Assembly (NCBI GenBank): GCA_024529925.1
Contig: JAFEUB010000726.1
Coordinates: 1-64,000, forward strand
DNA length: 64,000 bases
Origin: Ophthalmolycus amberensis
Lineage: Eukaryota > Chordata > Actinopteri > Perciformes > Zoarcidae
Reading direction: 5' to 3'
Under the pieces are notes generated by a model. The model did no database searches. It had not been told where the DNA came from and saw only the letters and a program-made list of their open reading frames with translations. Positions 1 to 9,300 of this stretch are shown here, piece by piece (positions within the stretch are counted from its first letter, which is position 1; the number at the start of each line of letters is the position of its first letter). The translations under genes were made by a program, and so were the position numbers.

Positions 1-272
1 CTCCCTTTGTGTGCTGTGTCATTTGGCGTCCCCGGGTTGAGACCCTCACGTGTGGTTGTGTGTGTGAGTGTGGTGTACGGGTGATCGGGGTGCCTCCTCT
101 TTCGGGATCCTCACCTGCACTGGTCCACCTCGCCACTGGTAAGCCGCAGTCCTTTTTAAATGTATAACGGCTCTTTTAGGATTTCGTGTATAAACTGTAA
201 ACTCCAGTACACTTTGAGATAATGAATCCGAGTGAACAGCAACTCCAACTTACGTTCTCGCTTCTCGCCACA
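1..272 (+). mobile_element. 3' part of an LTR-like element (cut by the window edge)
   Basis: This segment aligns with the last ~400 bp of the two full elements (compare 5863-6252). It shares the GTGTGCTGTGTCATTTGGCG stretch near its start and ends in the same CTTCTCGCCACA followed by TATATGCC. It differs by deletions: after ATAAACTGTAAACT at about 201 the polyadenylation-signal region of the other copies is missing, and the following ~70 bp is a patchy remnant. It joins the array at exactly the same spacer base as the other two copies. It is therefore a diverged duplicate of the same insertion, not an independent one. Confidence 0.7.
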
Positions 273-314
273 TATATGCCAACAAAGGAACATTTAACGA
301 GGCAATATGTCCCC

Positions 315-318
315 AAAA
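315..318 (-). terminator. Primary Pol III terminator TTTT (example, copy 1)
   Basis: AAAA on the plus strand, 14-17 nt beyond the mature 3' end, predicts a short 3' trailer. Variant forms across the array are TTTTTT (copies 21, 39, 45, 52, 55, 58, 63) and loss of the run (twelve copies, noted in their entries). Confidence 0.8.
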
Positions 319-331
319 CACAACTACCAGC

Positions 332-404
332 TGCCGAAACCCGGGATTGAACCAGGGACATTTAGATCTTCAGTCTAACGCTCTCCCAACTGAGCTATTT
401 CGGC
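332..404 (-). tRNA. tRNA-Phe-GAA: tRNA-Phe (GAA), copy 1, consensus type
   Basis: Cytosolic phenylalanine tRNA that decodes UUU and UUC. The 73 nt RNA-sense gene folds fully: acceptor GCCGAAA/TTTCGGC, D stem GCTC/GAGC, anticodon stem TTAGA/TCTAA with loop CTGAAGA (anticodon GAA, G37), variable ATGTC, T stem CCTGG/CCGGG with loop TTCAATC, discriminator A73. The U51·G63 pair is a wobble. There is no intron and no encoded CCA, as expected for a nuclear gene. The A box (from T8, TAGCTCAGTTGG) and B box (GGTTCAATCC) are intact. G34, A35, A36, G20 and A73 are phenylalanine identity elements of eukaryotic PheRS and are all present. Terminator TTTT at 315-318. Other copies are described by difference from this one. 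Confidence 0.96.
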
Positions 405-453
405 AAAAAAAGTCTACCTGGAGTGGCGCTCAGACAACATACAAAGCATCTGG

Positions 454-459
454 AAAAAA
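454..459 (-). terminator. Spacer TTTTTT, possible back-up Pol III terminator (example unit)
   Basis: AAAAAA on the plus strand is TTTTTT in the transcribed sense. It lies 50 nt upstream of copy 1 and 197 nt downstream of copy 2. Almost every unit has it (in GGAAAAAATTGCC), so read-through from a gene with a weak TTTT would stop before the next gene. Some units have 5, 7 or 8 bases, or an interrupted run (55708, 56690, 62968). The role is inferred from the known use of T-runs by RNA polymerase III. Confidence 0.45.
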
Positions 460-655
460 TTGCCGGACATTTCTGGGAAAAGCAACTATTCATGAAACAT
501 CAACTGGCTCTTGCAATGTCGCTTAGCATCGGACTAGCTTAGCTCCAGTTTACAATTCAACACTGAAGACTCCATACAGCACTCAACTTACTCTACCATA
601 TGCCAACAAAGGAACATTTAACAAGGCAATATGTCCCCAAAACACAACTACCAGC

Positions 656-728
656 TGCCGAAACCCGGGATTGAACCAGGGACATTTAGATCTTCAGTCT
701 AACGCTCTCCCAACTGAGCTATTTCGGC
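656..728 (-). tRNA. tRNA-Phe-GAA: tRNA-Phe (GAA), copy 2
   Basis: Consensus sequence; TTTT 639-642. First unit of the GTGTCTGGAGTGGCTCTC 5'-flank type. Confidence 0.95.
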
Positions 729-989
729 ACAAAAAGGGTGTCTGGAGTGGCTCTCAGACAACATACAAAGCATCTGGAAAAAATTGCCGGACATTTCTGG
801 GAAAAGCAACTATTCATGAAACATCAAGAGGCTCTTGCAATGTCGCTTAGCATCGGACTAGCTTAGCTCCAGTTTACAATTCAAAACAATCCAACACTGA
901 AGACTCCATAAAGCACCCAACTTACTCTACTATATGCCAACAAAGGAACATTTAACGAGGCAATATGTCCCCAAAACACAACTACCAGC

Positions 990-1062
990 TGCCGAAACCC
1001 GGGATTGAACCAGGGACATTTAGATCTTCAGTCTAACGCTCTCCCAACTGAGCTATTTCGGC
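990..1062 (-). tRNA. tRNA-Phe-GAA: tRNA-Phe (GAA), copy 3
   Basis: Consensus sequence; TTTT 973-976. Confidence 0.95.
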
Positions 1063-1313
1063 AAAAAAAGTCTACCTGGAGTGGCGCTCAGACAACATAC
1101 AAAGCATCTGGAAAAAATTGCCGGACATTTCTGGGAAAAGCAACTATTCATGAAACATCAACTGGCTCTTGCAATGTCGCTTAGCATCGGACTAGCTTAG
1201 CTCCAGTTTACAATTCAACACTGAAGACTCCACACAGCACTCAACTTACTCTACCATATGCCAACAAAGGAACATTTAACAAGGCAATATGTCCCCAAAA
1301 CACAACTACCAGC

Positions 1314-1386
1314 TGCCGAAACCCGGGATTGAACCAGGGACATTTAGATCTTCAGTCTAACGCTCTCCCAACTGAGCTATTTCGGC
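1314..1386 (-). tRNA. tRNA-Phe-GAA: tRNA-Phe (GAA), copy 4
   Basis: Consensus sequence; TTTT 1297-1300. Confidence 0.95.
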
Positions 1387-1647
1387 ACAAAAAGGGTGTC
1401 TGGAGTGGCTCTCAGACAACATACAAAGCATCTGGAAAAAATTGCCGGACATTTCTGGGAAAAGCAACTATTCATGAAACATCAAGAGGCTCTTGCAATG
1501 TCGCTTAGCATCGGACTAGCTTAGCTCCAGTTTACAATTCAAAACAATCCAACACTGAAGACTCCATAAAGCACCCAACTTACTCTACTATATGCCAACA
1601 AAGGAACATTTAACGAGGCAATATGTCCCCAAAACACAACTACCAGC

Positions 1648-1720
1648 TGCCGAAACCCGGGATTGAACCAGGGACATTTAGATCTTCAGTCTAACGCTCT
1701 CCCAACTGAGCTATTTCGGC
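1648..1720 (-). tRNA. tRNA-Phe-GAA: tRNA-Phe (GAA), copy 5
   Basis: Consensus sequence; TTTT 1631-1634. Confidence 0.95.
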
Positions 1721-1971
1721 AAAAAAAGTCTACCTGGAGTGGCGCTCAGACAACATACAAAGCATCTGGAAAAAATTGCCGGACATTTCTGGGAAAAGCA
1801 ACTATTCATGAAACATCAACTGGCTCTTGCAATGTCGCTTAGCATCGGACTAGCTTAGCTCCAGTTTACAATTCAACACTGAAGACTCCATACAGCACTC
1901 AACTTACTCTACCATATGCCAACAAAGGAACATTTAACAAGGCAATATGTCCCCAAAACACAACTACCAGC

Positions 1972-2044
1972 TGCCGAAACCCGGGATTGAACCAGGGACA
2001 TTTAGATCTTCAGTCTAACGCTCTCCCAACTGAGCTATTTCTGC
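1972..2044 (-). tRNA. tRNA-Phe-GAA: tRNA-Phe (GAA), copy 6, A3 variant
   Basis: C3 to A breaks acceptor pair 3-70 (A·G). TTTT 1955-1958. Confidence 0.88.
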
Positions 2045-2295
2045 ACAAACAGTTTACCTGGAGTGGCGCTCAGACAACATACAAAGCATCTGGAAAAAAT
2101 TGCCGGACATTTCTGGGAAGAGCAACTATTCAAGAAACATCAACTGGCTCTTGCAATGTCGCTTAGCATCGGACTAGCTTAGCTCTAGTTTACAATTCAA
2201 CACTGAAGACTCCATAAAGCACCCAACTTACTCTTCCATATGCCGACAAAGGAACATTTAACGAGGCAATATGTCCCCAAAACACAACTACCAGC

Positions 2296-2368
2296 TGCCG
2301 AAACCCGGGATTGAACCAGGGACATTTAGATCTTCAGTCTAACGCTCTCCCAACTGAGCTATTTCGGC
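2296..2368 (-). tRNA. tRNA-Phe-GAA: tRNA-Phe (GAA), copy 7
   Basis: Consensus sequence; TTTT 2279-2282. Confidence 0.95.
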
Positions 2369-2618
2369 AAAAAAGTCTACCTGGAGTGGCGCTCAGACAA
2401 CATACAAAGCATCTGGAAAAAATTGCCGGACATTTCTGGGAAAAGCAACTATTCATGAAACATCAACTGGCTCTTGCAATGTCGCTTAGCATCGGACTAG
2501 CTTAGCTCCAGTTTACAATTCAACACTGAAGACTCCATACAGCACTCAACTTACTCTACCATATGCCAACAAAGGAACATTTAACAAGGCAATATGTCCC
2601 CAAAACACAACTACCAGC

Positions 2619-2691
2619 TGCCGAAACCCGGGATTGAACCAGGGACATTTAGATCTTCAGTCTAACGCTCTCCCAACTGAGCTATTTCGGC
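2619..2691 (-). tRNA. tRNA-Phe-GAA: tRNA-Phe (GAA), copy 8
   Basis: Consensus sequence; TTTT 2602-2605. Confidence 0.95.
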
Positions 2692-2952
2692 ACAAAAAGG
2701 GTGTCTGGAGTGGCTCTCAGACAACATACAAAGCATCTGGAAAAAATTGCCGGACATTTCTGGGAAAAGCAACTATTCATGAAACATCAAGAGGCTCTTG
2801 CAATGTCGCTTAGCATCGGACTAGCTTAGCTCCAGTTTACAATTCAAAACAATCCAACACTGAAGACTCCATAAAGCACCCAACTTACTCTACTATATGC
2901 CAACAAAGGAACATTTAACGAGGCAATATGTCCCCAAAACACAACTACCAGC

Positions 2953-3025
2953 TGCCGAAACCCGGGATTGAACCAGGGACATTTAGATCTTCAGTCTAAC
3001 GCTCTCCCAACTGAGCTATTTCGGC
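2953..3025 (-). tRNA. tRNA-Phe-GAA: tRNA-Phe (GAA), copy 9
   Basis: Consensus sequence; TTTT 2936-2939. Confidence 0.95.
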
Positions 3026-3276
3026 AAAAAAAGTCTACCTGGAGTGGCGCTCAGACAACATACAAAGCATCTGGAAAAAATTGCCGGACATTTCTGGGAA
3101 AAGCAACTATTCATGAAACATCAACTGGCTCTTGCAATGTCGCTTAGCATCGGACTAGCTTAGCTCCAGTTTACAATTCAACACTGAAGACTCCACACAG
3201 CACTCAACTTACTCTACCATATGCCAACAAAGGAACATTTAACAAGGCAATATGTCCCCAAAACACAACTACCAGC

Positions 3277-3349
3277 TGCCGAAACCCGGGATTGAACCAG
3301 GGACATTTAGATCTTCAGTCTAACGCTCTCCCAACTGAGCTATTTCGGC
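3277..3349 (-). tRNA. tRNA-Phe-GAA: tRNA-Phe (GAA), copy 10
   Basis: Consensus sequence; TTTT 3260-3263. Confidence 0.95.
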
Positions 3350-3610
3350 ATAAAAAGGGTGCCTGGAGTGGCTCTCAGACAACATACAAAGCATCTGGAA
3401 AAAATTGCCGGACATTTCTGGGAAAAGCAACTATTCATGAAACATCAAGAGGCTCTTGCAATGTCGCTTAGCATCGGACTAGCTTAGCTCCAGTTTACAA
3501 TTCAAAACAATCCAACACTGAAGACTCCATAAAGCACCCAACTTACTCTACTATATGCCAACAAAGGAACATTTAACGAGGCAATATGTCCCCAAAACAC
3601 AACTACCAGC

Positions 3611-3683
3611 TGCCGAAACCCGGGATTGAACCAGGGACATTTAGATCTTCAGTCTAACGCTCTCCCAACTGAGCTATTTCGGC
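3611..3683 (-). tRNA. tRNA-Phe-GAA: tRNA-Phe (GAA), copy 11
   Basis: Consensus sequence; TTTT 3594-3597. Confidence 0.95.
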
Positions 3684-3934
3684 ACAAACAGTTTACCTGG
3701 AGTGGCGCTCAGACAACATACAAAGCATCTGGAAAAAATTGCCGGACATTTCTGGGAAGAGCAACTATTCAAGAAACATCAACTGGCTCTTGCAATGTCG
3801 CTTAGCATCGGACTAGCTTAGCTCTAGTTTACAATTCAACACTGAAGACTCCATAAAGCACCCAACTTACTCTTCCATATGCCGACAAAGGAACATTTAA
3901 CGAGGCAATATGTCCCCAAAACACAACTTCCAGC

Positions 3935-4007
3935 TGCCGAAACCCGGGATTGAACCAGGGACATTTAGATCTTCAGTCTAACGCTCTCCCAACTGAGCTA
4001 TTTCGGC
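3935..4007 (-). tRNA. tRNA-Phe-GAA: tRNA-Phe (GAA), copy 12
   Basis: Consensus sequence; TTTT 3918-3921. Confidence 0.95.
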
Positions 4008-4258
4008 ACAAAAAGTCTGCCTGGAGTGGCGCTCAGACAACATACAAAGCATCTGGAAAAAATTGCCGGACATTTCTGGGAAAAGCAACTATCCATGAAC
4101 CATCAAGAGGCTCTTGCACTGTCGCTTAGCATCGGACTAGCTTAGCTCTAGTTTACAATTCAACACTGAAGACTCCAACCAGCACTCAACTTACTCTACC
4201 ATATGCCAACAAAGGAACATTTAACAAGGCAATATGTCCCCAAAACACAACTTCCAGC

Positions 4259-4331
4259 TGCCGAAACCCGGGATTGAACCAGGGACATTTAGATCTTCAG
4301 TCTAACGCTCTCCCAACTGAGCTATTTCAGC
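4259..4331 (-). tRNA. tRNA-Phe-GAA: tRNA-Phe (GAA), copy 13, U3 variant
   Basis: C3 to T gives a U3·G70 wobble; the fold is kept. TTTT 4242-4245. Confidence 0.93.
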
Positions 4332-4585
4332 AAAAAAAGTCTACCTGGAGTGGCGCTCAGACAACATACAAAGCATCTGGAAAAAAAATTGCCGGACATT
4401 TCTGGGAAAAGCAACTATTCATGAAACATCAACTGGCTCTTGCAATGTCGCTTAGCATCGGACTAGCTTAGCTCCAGTTTACAATTCAACACTGAAGACT
4501 CCATGCAGCACTCAACTTACTCTACCATATGCCAACAAAGGAACATTTAACAAGGCAATATGTCCCACAAAACACAACTACCAGC

Positions 4586-4658
4586 TGCCGAAACCCGGGA
4601 TTGAACCAGGGCCATTTAGATCTTCAGTCTAACGCTCTCCCAACTGAGCTATTTCGGC
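4586..4658 (-). tRNA. tRNA-Phe-GAA: tRNA-Phe (GAA), copy 14
   Basis: Variable-loop T47 to G only. TTTT 4569-4572. Last unit before the first full LTR element. Confidence 0.93.
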
Positions 4659-4860
4659 ACAAAAAGGGTGTCTGGAGTGGCTCTCAGACAACATACAAAG
4701 CATCTGGAAAAAATTGCCGGACATTTCTGGGAAAAGCAACTATTCATGAAACATCAAGAGGCTCTTGGAATGTCGCTTAGCATCGGACTAGCTTAGCTCC
4801 AGTTTACAATTCAAAACAATCCAACACTGAAGACTCCATAAAGCACCCAACTTACTCTAC

Positions 4861-4864
4861 TATA
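4861..4864. repeat. Target-site duplication, left, of LTR copy 1
   Basis: TATA directly before TGTAGC. The matching TATA follows the element at 6253-6256. An alternative reading is a 6 bp TATATG duplication. Confidence 0.6.
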
Positions 4865-4921
4865 TGTAGCAGAAGGGAGCATTACCATTCACAGGGCCTC
4901 GGTGTCCCTTTAATTACCAGG

Positions 4922-4986
4922 CCAATCACGGTGGGCGGGCATCGCATAAATGCGCCGGGGATCCCCTTTGCTCCCTCCTGACGTCA
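4922..4986 (+). promoter_or_regulatory. Putative U3 promoter motif cluster of LTR copy 1
   Basis: Within 65 bp there is a CCAAT box (4922-4926), a GC box GGGCGGG (4933-4939), a TATA-like CATAAAT (4945-4951) and a palindromic CRE TGACGTCA (4979-4986). Such a group near the 5' end of an LTR is what a Pol II promoter would show. Activity is inferred, and the order of the CRE relative to the TATA-like box is not standard. Confidence 0.4.
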
Positions 4987-5108
4987 AACGCGTGTCCCGC
5001 TTCCGGTTTGCCGGACATCCGCCGCTGTGCAGGTATGCAGGAATGCAGCAGCATTGTTTCTCCCGGTCATACTGGTCTGGCGTTATATTGGCTTTCATTC
5101 TTTTTTAG

Positions 5109-5140
5109 ACCATCTCTGGGGCTCCCCTCGTCCTGCACAG
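5109..5140 (+). other. Candidate 32 nt exon-like segment with strong splice signals in LTR copy 1
   Basis: A pyrimidine tract ending TTTTTTAG (to 5108) precedes this segment, and a perfect donor CAG|GTGAGT follows at 5140/5141. Further acceptor-like sites lie at 5378 (ATTACAG) and 5814 (GTCCCTGTAG). Only the consensus matches are seen; splicing itself is not shown. Confidence 0.3.
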
Positions 5141-5545
5141 GTGAGTCACCTGCGGAGCTGTCGGTGAGTCTCGATTGGGTCCTGATTTAAATATACTCTA
5201 GTGTTCTGTTAGTGACCGTGTTTTGCTTGTATAGCTGCCGGTAGCTACGCTACATGCCCTCCTCCCCCCTTCTGGAGCCGACGCACATTGCCTGATCGGT
5301 AAGGTGATTCTATTCTGTTAGTTTATATACTTTGTGTTAATTATCCTTTTATTAATTCTATGTTATCCCGTATTACAGGGGACTTTTGGTTGGGTTCAAG
5401 CGGAACGCCGCCAGAGCTGCGGCTACAGCTAACTCTGCATAAATTAAGGACGCTGCTGTTTTGTTTCCCGGTGTTTTGCCTACGGCCTTTGCGTAACTAA
5501 CGGCTTTGGCCTACGTGGTTCATGTACGCTGACCTGTGTCGCCCA

Positions 5546-5580
5546 CAGGGTCTGACGCTGCTGTTGTCAGCAGCACCCTG
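5546..5580 (+). other. Inverted repeat (hairpin) in LTR copy 1
   Basis: The arms CAGGGT...ACCCTG and GCTGCTG...CAGCAGC nest around a TTGT loop, with a CTGAC bulge on the 5' side. The same hairpin is present in the second full copy. Confidence 0.55.
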
Positions 5581-5681
5581 GTTTTAATGAAAACAACCCT
5601 TTTTTTAGCCTGAGCCATTTATTTTGTATATTCGGACCAAGGGATGTGAAGGCCCACTCTGGCTTTTAGTTTGTATAAATT

Positions 5682-5718
5682 GGGTTACTGATCACCCCCC
5701 TGGTTGATCAGCCAACCC
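5682..5718 (+). other. Inverted repeat (hairpin) in LTR copy 1
   Basis: GGGTT-A-CTGATCA pairs with TGATCAG-CC-AACCC around a C-rich loop of ten bases. The second full copy keeps both arms and has a slightly shorter loop. Confidence 0.5.
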
Positions 5719-6086
5719 GAGCTATTTTTGTTATGTTCTCTTTTGTTTATTTTTGTTTCATTTCCTTTCCTGCGAACCAGAGCCTTTTTGTAATTGTTTT
5801 ATTTGTCCCTGTAGGAGCTGCTAAGCCAAGGTGGTGGGGTTGGTGCTTCCAGGTGGCGGTGTCTCCCTTTGTGTGCTGTGTCATTTGGCGTGCCCCGGGT
5901 TGAGACCCTCACGTGTGGTTGTGTGTGTGAGTGTGGTGTACACGGGTGATCGGGGTGCCTCCTCTTTCGGGATCCTCACCTGCACTGGTCCACCTCGCCA
6001 CTGGTAAGCCGCAGTCCTCCTTTTAAATGTATAACGGCTCTTTTAGGATTTCGTGTATAAACTGTAAACTGTGCCTTTTTTAGTAG

Positions 6087-6092
6087 AATAAA
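6087..6092 (+). promoter_or_regulatory. AATAAA polyadenylation signal, LTR copy 1
   Basis: AATAAA lies 160 bp before the right end of the element, in TAGTAGAATAAAGATC. It is the expected position for an LTR R region, and it sets the plus-strand orientation. Confidence 0.5.
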
Positions 6093-6252
6093 GATCATTT
6101 TGTATTGGAACCACGTCTCCTGCTCATTTGTATAATGAATCTGAGTGTCTTTGAGAACCTGATACAGATCAGGGGACGAGTGAATCTTTAGGTGCAACTC
6201 CTAGGGTGGCGTTGTTGTGCTCTCTAAAACAGTTCGTCCGCTTCTCGCCACA

Positions 6253-6256
6253 TATA
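6253..6256. repeat. Target-site duplication, right, of LTR copy 1
   Basis: TATA directly after GCCACA. The array spacer resumes with TGCCAACAAAGG. Confidence 0.6.
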
Positions 6257-6311
6257 TGCCAACAAAGGAACATTTAACGAGGCAATATGTCCCCAAAACA
6301 CAACTACCAGC

Positions 6312-6384
6312 TGCCGAAACCCGGGATTGAACCAGGGACATTTAGATCTTCAGTCTAACGCTCTCCCAACTGAGCTATTTCGGC
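6312..6384 (-). tRNA. tRNA-Phe-GAA: tRNA-Phe (GAA), copy 15
   Basis: Consensus sequence; TTTT 6295-6298. First unit right of LTR copy 1. Confidence 0.95.
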
Positions 6385-6635
6385 AAAAAAAGTCTACCTG
6401 GAGTGGCGCTCAGACAACATACAAAGCATCTGGAAAAAATTGCCGGACATTTCTGGGAAAAGCAACTATTCATGAAACATCAACTGGCTCTTGCAATGTC
6501 GCTTAGCATCGGACTAGCTTAGCTCCAGTTTACAATTCAACACTGAAGACTCCATACAGCACTCAACTTACTCTACCATATGCCAACAAAGGAACATTTA
6601 ACAAGGCAATATGTCCCCAAAACACAACTACCAGC

Positions 6636-6708
6636 TGCCGAAACCCGGGATTGAACCAGGGACATTTAGATCTTCAGTCTAACGCTCTCCCAACTGAGCT
6701 ATTTCGGC
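6636..6708 (-). tRNA. tRNA-Phe-GAA: tRNA-Phe (GAA), copy 16
   Basis: Consensus sequence; TTTT 6619-6622. Confidence 0.95.
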
Positions 6709-6969
6709 ATAAAAAGGGTGCCTGGAGTGGCTCTCAGACAACATACAAAGCATCTGGAAAAAATTGCCGGACATTTCTGGGAAAAGCAACTATTCATGAA
6801 ACATCAAGAGGCTCTTGCAATGTCGCTTAGCATCGGACTAGCTTAGCTCCAGTTTACAATTCAAAACAATCCAACACTGAAGACTCCATAAAGCACCCAA
6901 CTTACTCTACTATATGCCAACAAAGGAACATTTAACAAGGCAATATGTCCCCAAAACACAACTACCAGC

Positions 6970-7042
6970 TGCCGAAACCCGGGATTGAACCAGGGACATT
7001 TAGATCTTCAGTCTAACGCTCTCCCAACTGAGCTATTTCAGC
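6970..7042 (-). tRNA. tRNA-Phe-GAA: tRNA-Phe (GAA), copy 17, U3 variant
   Basis: U3·G70 wobble; TTTT 6953-6956. Confidence 0.93.
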
Positions 7043-7293
7043 ACAAAAAGGGTGTCTGGAGTGGCTCTCAGACAACATACAAAGCATCTGGAAAAAATTG
7101 CCGGACATTTCTGGGAAAAGCAACTATTCATGAAACATCAAGAGGCTCTTGCAATGTCGCTTAGCATCGGACTAGCTTAGCTCCAGTTTACAATTCAACA
7201 CTGAAGACTCCAACCAGCACTCAACTTACTCTACCATATGCCAACAAAGGAACATTTAACAAGGCAATATGTCCCCAAAACACAACTTCCAGC

Positions 7294-7366
7294 TGCCGAA
7301 ACCCGGGATTGAACCAGGGACATTTAGATCTTCAGTCTAACGCTCTCCCAACTGAGCTATTTCGGC
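7294..7366 (-). tRNA. tRNA-Phe-GAA: tRNA-Phe (GAA), copy 18
   Basis: Consensus sequence; TTTT 7277-7280. Confidence 0.95.
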
Positions 7367-7627
7367 ACAAAAAGGGTGCCTGGAGTGGCTCTCAGACAAC
7401 ATACAAAGCATCTGGAAAAAATTGCCGGACATTTCTGGGAAAAGCAACTATTCATGAACCATCAAGTGGCTCTTGCAATGTCGCTGAGCATCGGACTGGT
7501 TTAGCTCCAGTTTACAATTCAAAACAATCCAACACTGAAGACTCCATAAAGCACCCAACTTACTCTTCCATATGCCGACAAAGGAACATTTAACGAGGCA
7601 ATATGTCCCCAAAACACAACTTCCAGC

Positions 7628-7700
7628 TGCCGAAACCCGGGATTGAACCAGGGACATTTAGATTTTCAGTCTAACGCTCTCCCAACTGAGCTATATCGGC
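7628..7700 (-). tRNA. tRNA-Phe-GAA: tRNA-Phe (GAA), copy 19, A37 and U6 variant
   Basis: G37 to A removes the base that is turned into wybutosine in tRNA-Phe. A6 to T gives a U6·U67 acceptor mismatch. TTTT 7611-7614. Confidence 0.85.
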
Positions 7701-7961
7701 ACAAAAAGTGTACCTGGAGTGGCGCTCAGACAACATACAAAGCATCTGGAAAAAATTGCCGGACATTTCTGGGAAAAGCAACTATTCATGAAACATCAAG
7801 AGGCTCTTGCAATGTCGCTTAGCATCGGACTAGCTTAGCTCCAGTTTACAATTCAAAACAATCCAACACTGAAGACTCCATAAAGCACCCAACTTACTCT
7901 ACTATATGCCAACAAAGGAACATTTAACGAGGCAATATGTCCCCAAAACACAACTTCCAGC

Positions 7962-8034
7962 TGCCGAAACCCGGGATTGAACCAGGGACATTTAGATCTT
8001 CAGTCTAACGCTCTCCCAACTGAGCTATTTCGGC
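7962..8034 (-). tRNA. tRNA-Phe-GAA: tRNA-Phe (GAA), copy 20
   Basis: Consensus sequence; TTTT 7945-7948. Confidence 0.95.
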
Positions 8035-8285
8035 ACAAAAAGTATACCTGGAGTGGCGCTCAGACAACATACAAAGCATCTGGAAAAAATTGCCGGACAT
8101 TTCTGGGAAAAGCAACTATTCATGAACCATCAAGTGGCTCTTGCAATGTCGCTGAGCATCGGACTAGCTTAGCTCTAGTTTACAATTCAACACTGAAGAC
8201 TCCAACCAGCACTCAACTTACTCTACCATATGCCAACAAAGGAACATTTAACAAGGCAATATGTCCCCAAAAAACAACTTCCAGC

Positions 8286-8358
8286 TGCCGAAACCCGGGA
8301 TTGAATCAGGGACATTTAGATCTTCAGTCTAACGCTCTCCCAACTGAGCTATTTCGGC
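8286..8358 (-). tRNA. tRNA-Phe-GAA: tRNA-Phe (GAA), copy 21, B-box variant
   Basis: G53 to A breaks the last T-stem pair and changes an invariant B-box G, so transcription may be weak. Terminator is TTTTTT 8269-8274. Confidence 0.8.
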
Positions 8359-8619
8359 ACAAAAAGTCTACCTGGAGTGGCGCTCAGACAACATACAAAG
8401 CATCTGGAAAAAATTGCCGGACATTTCTGGGAAAAGCAACTATTCATGAACCATCAAGTGGCTCTTGCAATGTCGCTGAGCATCGGACTAGCTTAGCTCC
8501 AGTTTACAATTCAAAACAATCCAACACTGAAGACTCCATACAGCACTCAACTTACTCTACCATATGCCAACAAAGGAACATTTAACAAGGCAATATGTCC
8601 CCAAAACACAACTACCAGC

Positions 8620-8692
8620 TGCCGAAACCCGGGATTTAACCAGGGACATTTAGATCTTCAGTCTAACGCTCTCCCAACTGAGCTATATCGGC
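8620..8692 (-). tRNA. tRNA-Phe-GAA: tRNA-Phe (GAA), copy 22, C56 lost
   Basis: C56 to A hits the key B-box cytosine for TFIIIC and the G19-C56 tertiary pair. It also has the U6·U67 mismatch. Probably silent. TTTT 8603-8606. Confidence 0.75.
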
Positions 8693-8953
8693 ACAAAAAG
8701 TGTACCTGGAGTGGCGCTCAGACAACATACAAAGCATCTGGAAAAAATTGCCGGACATTTCTGGGAAAAGCAACTATTCATGAAACATCAAGAGGCTCTT
8801 GCAATGTCGCTTAGCATCGGACTAGCTTAGCTCCAGTTTACAATTCAAAACAATCCAACACTGAAGACTCCATAAAGCACCCAACTTACTCTACTATATG
8901 CCAACAAAGGAACATTTAACGAGGCAATATGTCCCCAAAACACAACTTCCAGC

Positions 8954-9026
8954 TGCCGAAACCCGGGATTGAACCAGGGACATTTAGATCTTCAGTCTAA
9001 CGCTCTCCCAACTGAGCTATTTCGGC
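8954..9026 (-). tRNA. tRNA-Phe-GAA: tRNA-Phe (GAA), copy 23
   Basis: Consensus sequence; TTTT 8937-8940. Last unit before LTR copy 2. Confidence 0.95.
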
Positions 9027-9228
9027 ACAAAAAGTATACCTGGAGTGGCGCTCAGACAACATACAAAGCATCTGGAAAAAATTGCCGGACATTTCTGGGA
9101 AAAGCAACTATTCATGAAACATCAAGAGGCTCTTGGAATGTCGCTTAGCATCGGACTAGCTTAGCTCCAGTTTACAATTCAAAACAATCCAACACTGAAG
9201 ACTCCATAAAGCACCCAACTTACTCTAC

Positions 9229-9232
9229 TATA
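9229..9232. repeat. Target-site duplication, left, of LTR copy 2
   Basis: TATA before TGTAGC, at the same spacer position as at 4861-4864. Confidence 0.6.
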
Positions 9233-9300
9233 TGTAGCAGAAGGGAGCATTACCATTCACAGGGCCTCGGTGTCCCTTTAATTACCAGGCCAACCACGGT

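Larger units (their letters stand above)
4865..6252 (+). mobile_element. Solo LTR-like element, 1388 bp, full copy 1
   Basis: The element begins TGTAGC and ends GCCACA, which gives the TG...CA ends and short inverted termini (TGTRGC) typical of retrotransposon LTRs. It is flanked by a 4 bp direct repeat TATA (4861-4864 and 6253-6256), and uninterrupted units read CTACTATATGCC here. Promoter-like motifs lie near its left end (4922-4986) and an AATAAA near its right end (6087-6092), which fits U3-R-U5 order on the plus strand. No gag, pol or integrase coding is present, so it is a solo LTR or a non-autonomous element. The superfamily is not resolved: a 4 bp duplication fits Gypsy or endogenous-retrovirus types. 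The left flank carries the rare spacer variant CTCTTGGAATG, which is shared only with the second full copy. Confidence 0.65.

Noticed and set aside
434..442. TATA-like upstream element (GTATGTTGT in RNA sense) at about -30 of each tRNA gene
   Set aside because: It is only weakly TATA-like. It is conserved with the whole unit, so its conservation carries no separate evidence.
405..655. A second tRNA or small RNA gene in the spacer
   Set aside because: I found no second cloverleaf, paired A and B boxes or snRNA-like element on either strand of the spacer.
5008..5190. Open frames of 60-79 codons in the LTR-like elements (also 4910-5098, 5976-6197, 9318-9557)
   Set aside because: They are short, low in meaning, disrupted between the two element copies, and overlap the promoter and splice-like motifs.
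4865..6252. Cut-and-paste DNA transposon (MITE)
   Set aside because: Terminal inverted repeats are only about six clear bases, TG..CA ends are present and AATAAA lies near the end. An LTR fits better, though a 6 bp TATATG duplication cannot be excluded.
7448..7657. Minus-strand 69-codon frame found in many units
   Set aside because: It runs through the 3' half of the tRNA gene and the spacer, is repeated with the unit, and has no domain or coding signal.
7977..8585. 202-codon plus-strand open frame (and many 60-112 codon relatives that begin at ATTGAACCAGGG)
   Set aside because: They are antisense readings of the tRNA gene and spacer. They start without ATG context, appear in every unit and extend only where spacer stops happen to be mutated.
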